Assembly: GCA_003554005.1 (NCBI GenBank)
Contig: PWEU01000273.1
Span: 1-15,297, forward strand
Source of the DNA: Nitriliruptoraceae bacterium
GTDB lineage: Bacteria; Actinomycetota; Nitriliruptoria; Nitriliruptorales; Nitriliruptoraceae
Direction: 5' to 3'
Length of the DNA stretch: 15,297 nucleotides
Under the pieces are notes generated by a model. The model saw nothing but the letters and a program-made list of their open reading frames with translations, was not told the DNA's origin and did not search any database. Shown here piece after piece: positions 7,092 through 15,297 of the stretch (positions within the stretch are counted from its first letter, which is position 1; each line of letters begins with the position of its first letter). The position numbers and the translations under genes were made by a program.

Positions 7092-10000
7092 CGTGGCGCC
7101 CCGTCGAGCAGGGCACTGACGTCCTCGACCAGGGACGGCTCGGGCTGCAGCACCGCGATCCCGGTGCGGGCCTCGGGCAGGCCGACCATGCCCCGGAGGA
7201 ACAGGTAGCCGGCCCCGACCACATGGGTGCCGTGGTCGTAGTCGGGTACCCGCCAGCGCAGGTAGCGGTGGGCCGCGACGAGGTAGAGCAGCCCCTGGAG
7301 CACGTAGTGGTGGCCGAGCATGGCCTCGGCGAGCCGTGACGGCTGGTAGTCGGCCGCCACCGAGCGAGCGGTGGTGCGGTCACCGAGCCAGTTCGACTTG
7401 TAGTCGGCCACGAGGAACCGGCCGTCGGGTAACCGGGCCAGCAGGTCGATGCTGCCGGTGAGGTAGCCCCGGAGGGCACCTACCAGCGCGGGATCGCGCA
7501 GGCGGGGCGCGTAGGCGGCCAGCAGCGGGTCCTGGCTCGCGGCGCACCTCTCGGCCAGGGCGGGCAGGGTGAAGGCCGTGCCTCGTGGGGTGTGCCCACC
7601 GGCGACCGGGATCTCGAAGCGGAGCTCGTCGAGGCGGTCGTGCCGGCCGAGCTCCGCGAGTCGGTGGCCGCTGGCGATCGGCCCGAGCGGGGTGGTCAGG
7701 GCCGCGTGCAGCCCGGTCCGCACGCTGCCACGCAGCGCCGGGTCGATCCCGTGCCGCGGCTCCTGGTCCGCGATCACCGCGTCGAGGTGGCCCGGGTCGT
7801 CCACCCGGGTGAAGTCCAGGCGTTCGAGCACGTCGTGCAGGAAGGTGCCCGGCCCGGCGCCACGGGGGAAGCCGGCGAGGGGGACCTGGACCTGGAGCCG
7901 GCCCTCCTCGTGGGCGGCGGGGGGCACCTCCCCGTCACTCGGGGTCCCTCGTCCCTGCAGGGTCGCGTCGAGGCCTTCCACCTCGGCGTCGACATCCCGG
8001 CCCTCGTCGTCGGCCGTCGTCGCCGACGGGTCATGGTCCACACCCGACGGGGCCACGTGGCCCGCGGCGTCGCGGACCAGGGAGGAGAAGCTGGCGCGTC
8101 GCCACGTCCGGTCCAGGGTCCGCGTGGCCCGGCGGGCCGCCAGCAGCGACGGCTGGCCGGGATCGTGGGTCCAGGTGACCTCCGAGGCGATGGCGGGGAC
8201 CAGCTCCACCTCGATGCTGTCCCCGGAGCCATCGGCCAGGGTCTGCAGCTCGCGCAGCAGCGCGTCGTCGTCCGCGCTGGCGAGGGGGTCCTCGATCCGC
8301 TCCAACCAGTGCGCGGTGGCCTCCCGCTCGTCACCGGGCCGACCGGGCGTCGGGTGCGCGACGGCGGACCCGTGGAGCAGGCTCGCCAGCGCCGAACTCT
8401 GGGCGTCGGTGAACCCACCCCACCACAGGATGCACCGATGCTGGGCACGGGTCACGGCGACGTAGGCCAGACGCAGCTGCTCGGTGCGCGCCTCCCAGCG
8501 CGCCAGGGCGAGGCTGCGCCGCTTGCCGGGCGTGGCGGTGTCGACATCGAGGTCGAGGGTGATCGCGTGGCCCGGATCGTCGATGTCGGGTTCGTGGTAC
8601 CGGGTGAGCTGTTCATCGGTGCGGTCACGGCCGTCCCACAGGTCCGGGCACAGCACGATCCCGTACTGCAACCCCTTGCTGCCGTGGATCGTGACGATGC
8701 GGACCGCCTCCGCGTCCTGCTCGAGCCTGAGCTCGGTCTCGGTCGTGGCCTGCTCACCCTCGGCAGCCTCCGCGCGCCGGGCCTGCAACCACTCGAGCAG
8801 GGTGTGACCGGCGCTGCGGCTGGCGGTCTCCTCGGTGTGCAGCAGCTCCAGCAGGTGACGGACGTTGGTGAGCCGGCGATCGCCGTCCTCGTGGGTGAGC
8901 AGCCGCTCGGCCACCCCGTCCTCGACCAGTGCGGTCTGGACCGCGGTCAGCACCCCGCGCCGCTGCCACAGCTCCCCCCACCGGGTCAGCGCATCGATCC
9001 ACGACTCCCACCTCCCATCGGTCGGCGGTGCCGCCGGATCCTCGGAGGCGACGGGTGCGCCGGCGGGCTCCTCGAGCGCAGAGAGCTGCGCGGCCAGTTC
9101 CCCAGCGCTCCGGCCGAACAGCGGCGTCGCCGCCGCGGCGACCGCAGCCCGCTGCCAGCTCGGTCGCAGCATCGCGGTCAGCAGACGGGACAGCGCCTCG
9201 GCCTCCGCGGTGTCGAACACGCTGCCGCCACGCTGGATCACCGCCGGGACCCCGGCCGCGTGCAGGGCCCGTTGGGCTGCCAGCGCACGGCGGTTGGTGC
9301 GCACCAGCACGGCGAGGTCCTTGGGCGCCACGGGGCGGTCCACCTCGCCCGGTGCGTCGGCGGGGAGACGCAGCCCGGTGGTGAGCAGCTCGACCGCCAC
9401 GGCCGCGACGTCGCACGGCAGCGCCCGGTCCGCCCACCCCTTCTTGAGCAGGCCCGGTCCCTCTCTGGCGTCGCTCACGTCCCCGGCATCCCGGGAGATG
9501 ACCCGTAGCCGCAGCGCGGCACCATCGGCCGGGTCGTGCAGCCGGTCACCGTGGTGTGCCGCGATGGCGTGGTAAGGGATGTCGTCGGTGGCGAAGGCGC
9601 CGGGTCGCCCGAACAGGTGGTTGCAGGCCGCGACGAACCGCGCGTCGCTGCGGTAGTTGGTGGCCAGCGTGGCCTGCTCCGGCCGGGTGTCCCGGGCGCG
9701 GACGTAGGTGTGGATGTCGGCACCGCGGAAGCCGTAGATGGCCTGCTTCGGGTCCCCGATCAGGATGAACGGCTCCTCCTCGGCGAACAGCGAGGAGAAG
9801 ATGCGCCACTGCACCGGATCGGTGTCCTGGAACTCGTCGATGAGCGCGACCCGGAAGCGCTGGCGGATGGCGGCATGGACCGCCTGCCGGGTCTCGGGGT
9901 CCTCCAGCGCCGCCGCCAGCCGGCGCAGCAGGTCGTCGAAGGTCAGCACGGTGCGCTGGCGTTTGCGGGCGTCGAGCTCGTGCCAGAACCGGGTGGCGGA

Positions 10001-11080
10001 GCGGTGCAGGAACCGCGTCGCCGGGCTGAACGCCGCCGCCAGGAGCCGGTCGGCAGCCGCGACCAGGGGCGGGTCGGGCACCCGCACCCCGTCGCCGAGG
10101 AAGGGTCCGAGCGCCCGGGCGGTGAGGTAGGCGTAGGGGTGGTCCGGCTGGTTGTGGAGCCCTTTGCGCTTGACGATGGGTCCGGGTGGGTAGGGGGGCT
10201 CCGAAGCGAGCCAGTCGTCGATCTCCTGGACCTTCTCGTCCACCGCCTTGACCGTGTAGGTGCGCTGTCGCGGCTTCTCGAACGCGCCGTCGTCCTTGAG
10301 TGACGCGACCAACTCACGGGCCCGACCCGGTCCGTCGTCGTGCCAACGGGCCGCGAACGCCGTCAGGGCGTCCCGCCACGGCTGCCAGTCCGGCTGACCC
10401 GGGTCCGGGTGCTCGGGGCGCAGCTGCAGGCTCGGCAGCGCAGCCACCTCACGGGCCAGGCGTACCAGACGGTCACGCCCCACCGAGGCGGTGGCCTGCA
10501 GGTAGCGGATCCACGCCGGATCGGCCGAGCGGAGCTCGAGGGCGAGGTGGTCGTCGACGATCTCCGAGAGCAGATCGGCGTCGTCCTCGAGCAGGACGGC
10601 GTCGAAGTCGATGCCGGCCTCCAGTGCGGCGTGGTGCAGCATCGCCTGGCAGAACCCGTGGATCGTGGAGATCGTGGCGTCGTCGAGCTGGGCCGTGGCC
10701 GCCCGCAGCCGCCCGGCCCGCAACGCGAGCTCCGTCGCCGGGTCGGACGCCCCCACGGCCGCGCCGACGATGTGGTCGAGCGCACCGTCCACGCCGGTGG
10801 GTCGCCACCGGTCGGGGTCGAGGAGCGCCTGCTCCGTCGCGGCCAGCGCCTCGGCCAGCCGGCGGCGCACGCGGTCCCTGAGCTCGGCCGTGGCCGCCCG
10901 GGTGAAGGTGACCAGCAACAGATCCGGCAGCTCGACCGCCCCCTCGGCGACGTAGCGCACGGTCAGCGAGGTCAGGGTCCAGGTCTTGCCCGTGCCTGCG
11001 CTGGCCTCCAGCGCCAGGGAGCTCGCCGGGAGGTTCCCGTCGGCGGCGAAGGGGTGGGCGGCAGCGCTCGGCACGCTCAT
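7088..11080 (-). CDS. recB: RecB, exodeoxyribonuclease V beta subunit (helicase-nuclease)
   Basis: The 1330-residue product is the 3'-to-5' UvrD-type helicase and the only active nuclease of RecBCD. The helicase part shows Walker A ASAGTGKT (26-33), DEFQDTD (415-421), GDPKQAIYGFRGAD (442-455), TIHGSKG (797-803) and YVAVTRAQHR at about 870-880. A low-complexity acidic linker then joins the C-terminal RecB-family nuclease. There GSIDLLAR and DYKSNWLG supply the metal-binding and catalytic residues Asp1212, Asp1226 and Lys1228, so nuclease activity should be intact. The start is the ATG at 11080, which overlaps the recC stop as ATGA and has AGGGG 5 bases upstream. A start 11 codons earlier is open but would overlap recC further and lacks support. 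Overall length is somewhat above the roughly 1180 residues of E. coli RecB. Confidence 0.97.
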   Translation of the reverse strand: MSVPSAAAHPFAADGNLPASSLALEASAGTGKTWTLTSLTVRYVAEGAVELPDLLLVTFTRAATAELRDRVRRRLAEALAATEQALLDPDRWRPTGVDGALDHIVGAAVGASDPATELALRAGRLRAATAQLDDATISTIHGFCQAMLHHAALEAGIDFDAVLLEDDADLLSEIVDDHLALELRSADPAWIRYLQATASVGRDRLVRLAREVAALPSLQLRPEHPDPGQPDWQPWRDALTAFAARWHDDGPGRARELVASLKDDGAFEKPRQRTYTVKAVDEKVQEIDDWLASEPPYPPGPIVKRKGLHNQPDHPYAYLTARALGPFLGDGVRVPDPPLVAAADRLLAAAFSPATRFLHRSATRFWHELDARKRQRTVLTFDDLLRRLAAALEDPETRQAVHAAIRQRFRVALIDEFQDTDPVQWRIFSSLFAEEEPFILIGDPKQAIYGFRGADIHTYVRARDTRPEQATLATNYRSDARFVAACNHLFGRPGAFATDDIPYHAIAAHHGDRLHDPADGAALRLRVISRDAGDVSDAREGPGLLKKGWADRALPCDVAAVAVELLTTGLRLPADAPGEVDRPVAPKDLAVLVRTNRRALAAQRALHAAGVPAVIQRGGSVFDTAEAEALSRLLTAMLRPSWQRAAVAAAATPLFGRSAGELAAQLSALEEPAGAPVASEDPAAPPTDGRWESWIDALTRWGELWQRRGVLTAVQTALVEDGVAERLLTHEDGDRRLTNVRHLLELLHTEETASRSAGHTLLEWLQARRAEAAEGEQATTETELRLEQDAEAVRIVTIHGSKGLQYGIVLCPDLWDGRDRTDEQLTRYHEPDIDDPGHAITLDLDVDTATPGKRRSLALARWEARTEQLRLAYVAVTRAQHRCILWWGGFTDAQSSALASLLHGSAVAHPTPGRPGDEREATAHWLERIEDPLASADDDALLRELQTLADGSGDSIEVELVPAIASEVTWTHDPGQPSLLAARRATRTLDRTWRRASFSSLVRDAAGHVAPSGVDHDPSATTADDEGRDVDAEVEGLDATLQGRGTPSDGEVPPAAHEEGRLQVQVPLAGFPRGAGPGTFLHDVLERLDFTRVDDPGHLDAVIADQEPRHGIDPALRGSVRTGLHAALTTPLGPIASGHRLAELGRHDRLDELRFEIPVAGGHTPRGTAFTLPALAERCAASQDPLLAAYAPRLRDPALVGALRGYLTGSIDLLARLPDGRFLVADYKSNWLGDRTTARSVAADYQPSRLAEAMLGHHYVLQGLLYLVAAHRYLRWRVPDYDHGTHVVGAGYLFLRGMVGLPEARTGIAVLQPEPSLVEDVSALLDGAPR

Positions 11081-14000
11081 CCCTTCCCCTGCGCGGCCAG
11101 GATCGCACCCCACAGCCGGTCCGCAGCAGCCCCGAAGGGGTGGCGCGCGTCGATCTCACCCAGGTCGGCGTCAGGGCCGAAGGCCTGCACGCAGTAGGCG
11201 TCGTCCCGGTCCCCCCCGAACGGACCGGGCTTGGCCCACGCCTTGAGATGGGCCGCGGTGACCGCCGTGTTGTGGTCGGCCCCTTCCGCGCGGGCTGCGG
11301 CGTAGGCAGCCGCGGTGTCGGGGAGCAGCGCTACGACCTCCCGGTGGCCGCGCAGATAGAGCGCGACCAGTTCGCCCAGGTGCGCACGCGCCATGGCAGC
11401 CACAGCAGCCATGTCAGGCACGCCAGCAGCCTCCGAGGCGAGATCCTCCCCGCCATCCGCCGTCGGCGAAAGCAGCCCGGCGAGCGGGTCGAGGGTGATG
11501 CGCCGCACCCCGTCGACGAGCTTGGCATCCCCGCCGATCAGCAGCGCACGCGGTGTCAGCTCCGGATCGCTGGCCAGCACCGCGACCGCCCGCACCCACC
11601 CCGCGACGAGGTGCTTGGGTTTGGGGCTGGAGACCCCGATGTGCAGCACCGTGTCGCCGATCACCTCGACGGCACCGACGAGACGGGCCATCTCGGGCGG
11701 ACCGCCGGGGACCGGCACGTCCAGCTCGAGCTGGTGCAGGGCTCGTTGCCCCCCGAGTTGCTCGACCTCCTGCAGCAGCCGCTGGACGAGCTCCTCGACC
11801 CCCTCAAGCGCGACCTGTCCGAGGCCCCCGACCGGCGCCGTGCCGGTCGCCATGGTCAGTTCGCGCCAGTCCTCGGGCACGGTGGCCGCCAGCCCCCGCT
11901 CGAGCAGGTCCTGTCCCAGCTGCCAACGTTGCAGGCTGTCCAGTTCCGTGGGATCGCGATCGGGGGTGCGCCGGTCGTCCTCCCCCAACGTCAGGCCGAG
12001 CCGGCGCTGCAGCAGGAACCGGACGGGGTGCTCCAGGAACCGGATCAGGTCGTCCACGTCGATGCCGGCGGGATCCACCAGATCGTCGGGTGGCGGTGGC
12101 AGCGGGGCGTCGAGGAAGGCCGGGGCCGGTCCCGAGGCCTGGCTGGCCGCCCGCGCAGCGGCCAGATAGTGGGGGTCGAAGGCGTGCAGCACCGGCTCCT
12201 CAGCGTCGACGGCCTCGCGGAAGTAGCGGGGGCTGTGGGGCTGGAGCGGCTGGGAGCGCACCACCTCGACCGGACCGGTGAAGGAGGCCCGCAGGACGTC
12301 CAGGAGTTCGCTGATCGCGACCGCCGGCTGGAGGTGCTCGTTGGTCCGTGCATCGTGTCCCGAGTAGGTGACGACGAGGTGGTCGCGCGCCGACAGGACG
12401 GCGTCCAGCAGCAACTGCCGATCCTCGAGCCGGCGGTCCGGATCACCCGGACGGCTGGGTGCCTCCAGCAGGGCGAAACCGTGCTGGATCCCGGCCCGTG
12501 GCAGCGCACCGTCGTCCATGCCGACCAGGCAGACCACCCGGTGAGGCACGTTGCGCAGCGCCTCGAACCCGGTGACGGTGATGGCGCCGCTGCCGGTCGC
12601 ACCGGCCCCGCCACCCGCCGCGAGGAGGTCGCCGAGGATCCCGCGCAGCTCCTCGAGCGTCAGCTCGGCCTGGCTGGAGCTCCCGTCACCGGTCACGGCG
12701 TCGGCCACCAGGTCATCGAGCGCGATGCGGACCTGGCCGAGCTGTGCCGTCAGCTCCGCATCCCGCCCTGGACCGGGGCCGGGGTCGAACAGCAACGTCA
12801 CGGCCGCCGCCAGCGACTCCTGCCACGTACCGACGGACCGAGGCGCGGCCAGGCTCCGGAAGGTGGCGAACAGCGCATCGGTCGCGGCGGTGACCCGGCC
12901 GAGCAGCTCCACCCCGGCACCCTCGACGTCGTCGTAGGGCAGGACCTCGCCCACCATCCGCGTCCCGTCGTCGGCCATCGCCGCCCCCAGCGTCCAGCGG
13001 TCCAGAGCCGCCGACCAGGTGTGGGCACGATCGTCGAGGTCGATCAGCTCACGGCGGTGGTCGGCGTCGATCCCCCAGCTCACGCCGGTGTCGAGCACCC
13101 ACCCCGGCAGCTCCTCCAGATCGCTGTCGCTGAGGCCGAACCGCGCCCGCACGGGTGCGCTCGCCAACAGGTCCAGGACCTGTGAGGCCGTGACACGTGC
13201 GGTCGTGAGCTCGAGGACCGTGAGCAGCGCCTTCGCCACCGCGTTCTCGGCCGAGAGGGCGCGATCGGCGACCCGCACCGGCAGATCCGGCGGCGCACCC
13301 GGGTCGTGGGCTCTGCCGCCGGGGTCCCGCTGACCGGGGTTCCGCCGGGGGAACGCCGCGGGCACGATCGGTGCGTAGGCCTCGATGTCTGGGGTGAGCA
13401 CCACGATGTCACGGGGCTCCAGGCTCGGATCGTCCTCGAGCAGGCCGAGCAGCACCTCCCTGAGGACCTCGAGCTGCCGCACGGGACCGTGACAGGCGTG
13501 CACCTGCACGGAGGTGTCCGCTGGCTGCCACGGCAACGCCTGGAGCTCACCGCCCGGGCCCCGCCGGTGGTCACCGCGCACGTCGGCCTGCAGCACCGCG
13601 AGGGCGGAGAGGCCCGCCTGTGCGGAGCCAGCGTCCCCTTCGGCGTCATCGACGTGGTCGGTGACGTCGGCGGTGACCTCGAGGTGGTCCGCGCGCGCCA
13701 GGTGGGGCGCGAGCACGGTGTGGGCTTCTGTCGCCACGACCCCGCTCGCACGCAGCAACGGGTTGCGCGGGACCGGTGCGGGACCCTCGGTCGGCCAGGC
13801 CGGGCAGGGCGAGATCACGTACAGCGTCACCGGCACGACCGGGGCGACAGCGCTGAGCAGTTCCAGGTGGCGGGGCGGCATCGCCAGCACCCCGAAGACG
13901 GTGACCGCCTCGGGCAGGTCCTCGCCTCGCGCCACCTCGCCGCGGCGGAGCCGCTCGATGGCCTGCGAGGTCCTGCGGTCCGGGCTGGGGGGCGCGAGGG

Positions 14001-14607
14001 TCTCGGTCAGCTGTCGCCACAGCGGTGGCTGCCAGCCGAGGTTGCTCGCCAGCGGGTCGCCGTCAGCGTCGACGTCGTGGCCGTCGAGCCAGGCCGCGGT
14101 CATGTCCGGCCGGTACAGCGCGTACCGGTCGAACAGGTCAGCGATCCGGCGTGCCAGAGGGAACCGCCGCCGGGCCGCGCGGACCCCGGCATCGGTCAGG
14201 TGGGAACGCAGCGGATCGAACGCCGACGTCCCGGGAAGCTCGTCGAGCAGCTCCACCAGCGGCCAGGCCAGCCGGTGCGGCGACCAGGGGTCCACGGCTG
14301 CGCGGTCCTCGTCCAGCGTCGCGGCCAGCGTGCGTTGGACGACCCCGCCGATGAACGGGAACGCGACGCCTGCGCACACCCCGGCCTCGTCCGCCGTGGC
14401 ACCCAGCGACGTGCTCAACCGCTGGGTGAGCCAGCGTTCGACGCCGCGGCTCGGGACAGCGACCTCGATGGGGGCGAAGGCGTCAGCGGGCGGCGCGGTG
14501 TGCAGGCGTTCGGCGAGGTGGTCGGCGAGCCCCGGGATCGAGGGCGAGCGCACCACGTGGAGGCGGTGGTCGATCGTTGCCACCTCGCCCCCTGCCGTCG
14601 CGTTCAC
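11077..14607 (-). CDS. recC: RecC, exodeoxyribonuclease V gamma subunit
   Basis: This 1176-residue protein is the RecC scaffold, which in E. coli holds the DNA strands apart, feeds them to RecB and RecD and recognises the Chi sequence with degenerate helicase and nuclease domains. Family signatures include the N-terminal VPSRGVERWLTQRLS, the HACHGPVRQLEVLREVLLGLLEDDPSLEPRDIVVLTPDIEAYAP region cut into HACHGPVRQLEVLREVLL and DIVVLTPDIEAYAP, the LPVRVADRALS segment, and VVCLVGMDDGALPR. There is no intact Walker A, as expected for RecC. The GTG at 14607 is given as the start. A second GTG at 14583 has AGGGGGCGAG immediately ahead and is a serious alternative, giving a protein 8 residues shorter. 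It heads the recC-recB-recD unit. An actinobacterial TANNNT-like box, TAGGCT (14631-14636, minus strand), lies a short distance upstream. Confidence 0.95.
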   Translation of the reverse strand: MNATAGGEVATIDHRLHVVRSPSIPGLADHLAERLHTAPPADAFAPIEVAVPSRGVERWLTQRLSTSLGATADEAGVCAGVAFPFIGGVVQRTLAATLDEDRAAVDPWSPHRLAWPLVELLDELPGTSAFDPLRSHLTDAGVRAARRRFPLARRIADLFDRYALYRPDMTAAWLDGHDVDADGDPLASNLGWQPPLWRQLTETLAPPSPDRRTSQAIERLRRGEVARGEDLPEAVTVFGVLAMPPRHLELLSAVAPVVPVTLYVISPCPAWPTEGPAPVPRNPLLRASGVVATEAHTVLAPHLARADHLEVTADVTDHVDDAEGDAGSAQAGLSALAVLQADVRGDHRRGPGGELQALPWQPADTSVQVHACHGPVRQLEVLREVLLGLLEDDPSLEPRDIVVLTPDIEAYAPIVPAAFPRRNPGQRDPGGRAHDPGAPPDLPVRVADRALSAENAVAKALLTVLELTTARVTASQVLDLLASAPVRARFGLSDSDLEELPGWVLDTGVSWGIDADHRRELIDLDDRAHTWSAALDRWTLGAAMADDGTRMVGEVLPYDDVEGAGVELLGRVTAATDALFATFRSLAAPRSVGTWQESLAAAVTLLFDPGPGPGRDAELTAQLGQVRIALDDLVADAVTGDGSSSQAELTLEELRGILGDLLAAGGGAGATGSGAITVTGFEALRNVPHRVVCLVGMDDGALPRAGIQHGFALLEAPSRPGDPDRRLEDRQLLLDAVLSARDHLVVTYSGHDARTNEHLQPAVAISELLDVLRASFTGPVEVVRSQPLQPHSPRYFREAVDAEEPVLHAFDPHYLAAARAASQASGPAPAFLDAPLPPPPDDLVDPAGIDVDDLIRFLEHPVRFLLQRRLGLTLGEDDRRTPDRDPTELDSLQRWQLGQDLLERGLAATVPEDWRELTMATGTAPVGGLGQVALEGVEELVQRLLQEVEQLGGQRALHQLELDVPVPGGPPEMARLVGAVEVIGDTVLHIGVSSPKPKHLVAGWVRAVAVLASDPELTPRALLIGGDAKLVDGVRRITLDPLAGLLSPTADGGEDLASEAAGVPDMAAVAAMARAHLGELVALYLRGHREVVALLPDTAAAYAAARAEGADHNTAVTAAHLKAWAKPGPFGGDRDDAYCVQAFGPDADLGEIDARHPFGAAADRLWGAILAAQGKG

Positions 14608-14630
14608 CCGTGCCTCACCCTCGGGTGGCG

Positions 14631-14636
14631 AGCCTA
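14631..14636 (-). promoter_or_regulatory. Candidate -10 box for the recCBD operon
   Basis: TAGGCT on the minus strand fits the loose actinobacterial TANNNT pattern and would place transcription start roughly 15-18 bases ahead of the recC GTG. No good -35 hexamer is visible at 16-18 bases upstream, so this is a weak call. Confidence 0.25.
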
Positions 14637-14683
14637 ACGACGCCCTGCGACACCGCCCGATGCCTAGCGTGTAGAAGACCTGC

Positions 14684-14689
14684 TACGGT
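14684..14689 (+). promoter_or_regulatory. Candidate -10 box giving a leaderless antitoxin transcript
   Basis: TACGGT fits TANNNT and ends 6 bases before the antitoxin ATG, the spacing expected when transcription begins at or next to the start codon. No clear Shine-Dalgarno sequence precedes that ATG. A short GTAG/CTAC dyad (14671-14674 and 14683-14686) overlaps the box and could take part in autoregulation by the toxin-antitoxin complex. Confidence 0.4.
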
Positions 14690-14695
14690 GGCGGG

Positions 14696-14953
14696 ATGCC
14701 CGACCTCCCGCAGCGCGAACTGCGCAACGACATCAGCCGCGTGCTCCGCGCGGCCGAGGCCGGTGCCGTCTACACCGTCACCGTCGACGGCCGCCCCGTC
14801 GCGGAACTCGGCCCGCACCGGCCGCGGCAGTGGATCCGGTCCGATCACGTCGTGGCAGTGCTCGCGACCCCGACCGCCCCTGCACTGCTGGACGACGTGA
14901 TCGCGCGGGATCTCGATGCCGATCTGGATCAGGATCCGTGGCTGCCGCGGTGA
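14696..14953 (+). CDS. vapB: Phd/YefM-type (VapB) antitoxin
   Basis: The 85-residue product resembles type II antitoxins of the Phd/YefM (prevent-host-death) family. Its N-terminal half contains LPQRELRNDISRVLRAAEAG and VYTVTVDGRPVAELGP, the DNA-binding, dimer-forming region that normally represses the operon. The C-terminal half is acidic (ARDLDADLDQDPW), the usual toxin-neutralising tail that becomes ordered on the toxin. It is followed directly by a PIN-domain toxin whose start codon overlaps its 3' end, the standard antitoxin-first order. It is read divergently from recC, whose start is 88 bases away, so the two promoters share one short intergenic region. Confidence 0.9.
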   Translation: MPDLPQRELRNDISRVLRAAEAGAVYTVTVDGRPVAELGPHRPRQWIRSDHVVAVLATPTAPALLDDVIARDLDADLDQDPWLPR

Positions 14954-15297
14954 GGGGGGTGCTCGATACCTCCGTCGTGATCGCCAGCGAGGTGCTGGAG
15001 CTCCCGGACGAGGCTGCCATCTCGGCTGCCACGATCGCGGAACTGCACTTCGGCGTCTACCTCGCCCGCACCGACGAGCAGCGGCGCGCGCGGGTCAGGC
15101 GGCTCACGGAGATCGAGTCACGGTTCGATCCGCTGCCCATCGACGCGCCCGTCGCACGGTCGTACGGGATGCTCGCCCACCTGGTGGTGACGGCGGGACG
15201 CCAGCCTCGCCGTCGTGCGATGGACCTGCTGATCGCCGCCACCGCCCACGCTCACGGCGTCGCCCTCTACACGCGCAACGCCGACGACCTCACCGGC
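14938..15297 (+). CDS. vapC: VapC-type PIN-domain ribonuclease toxin, 3' end outside window
   Basis: The reading frame is open to the window edge and gives 120 residues. It is probably only a dozen or so residues short of a full VapC. The four acidic positions of the PIN active site are present: Asp10 in VLDTSVVIA, Glu35 in TIAELHFG, Asp96 in AMDLLIAATA, and Asp116 or Asp117 in TRNADDLTG. VapC toxins are magnesium-dependent RNases that cut tRNA or rRNA and arrest growth when freed from the antitoxin. The start is uncertain: GTG at 14938 has AGGA 3 bases upstream, while GTG at 14950 overlaps the antitoxin stop as GTGA. Both give an N-terminus typical of the family. Truncation is by the window end, not by mutation. 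Confidence 0.9.
   Translation, partial: MAAAVRGVLDTSVVIASEVLELPDEAAISAATIAELHFGVYLARTDEQRRARVRRLTEIESRFDPLPIDAPVARSYGMLAHLVVTAGRQPRRRAMDLLIAATAHAHGVALYTRNADDLTG

Noticed and set aside
14938..15297. VapC as a truncated pseudogene
   Set aside because: The frame is open with all active-site acids to the last base, so the missing end is due to the window boundary.

Overview
The window is very GC-rich, with strongly GC-biased third codon positions, and its gene content fits a high-GC actinobacterium: an iron-sulfur photolyase, a wax ester synthase/diacylglycerol acyltransferase, a complete RecBCD and a Phd/PIN-type toxin-antitoxin pair. Genus cannot be fixed from the sequence alone. Apart from the toxin-antitoxin pair at the right edge I see no mobile element, insertion sequence, CRISPR array, tRNA or rRNA.

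Left part, plus strand (1-2553). A 268-base leader carries two perfect 7-bp inverted repeats. It is followed by a cryptochrome/photolyase of the FeS-BCP class with all four cluster cysteines, and then by a SagB-type nitroreductase that begins with a lipoprotein signal peptide. These two genes are separated by 104 bases and the second has its own strong ribosome binding site.

Middle and right, minus strand (2607-14607). Reading in the direction of transcription, recC, recB and recD are joined by two 4-base ATGA stop/start overlaps and so form one translationally coupled unit encoding the RecBCD (exonuclease V) recombination/repair machine. A GNAT acetyltransferase starts 83 bases beyond the recD stop and a WS/DGAT acyltransferase follows 154 bases further on. 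The WS/DGAT gene converges on the nitroreductase gene, and a long inverted repeat lies between them.

Right edge, plus strand (14696-15297). A Phd/YefM-type antitoxin is read divergently from recC with a probable leaderless promoter. It overlaps the start of a PIN-domain (VapC) toxin gene that is cut by the window end after about 120 codons.

Together the window holds two DNA-repair modules (light-driven photoproduct repair and double-strand-break processing), a storage-lipid enzyme, an exported flavoprotein and a toxin-antitoxin module. Most of it is recognisable. The points most worth a second look are the lipoprotein form of the nitroreductase, the operator-like dyad ahead of the photolyase, and the divergent toxin-antitoxin/recCBD arrangement. 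I found no convincing wholly new system.
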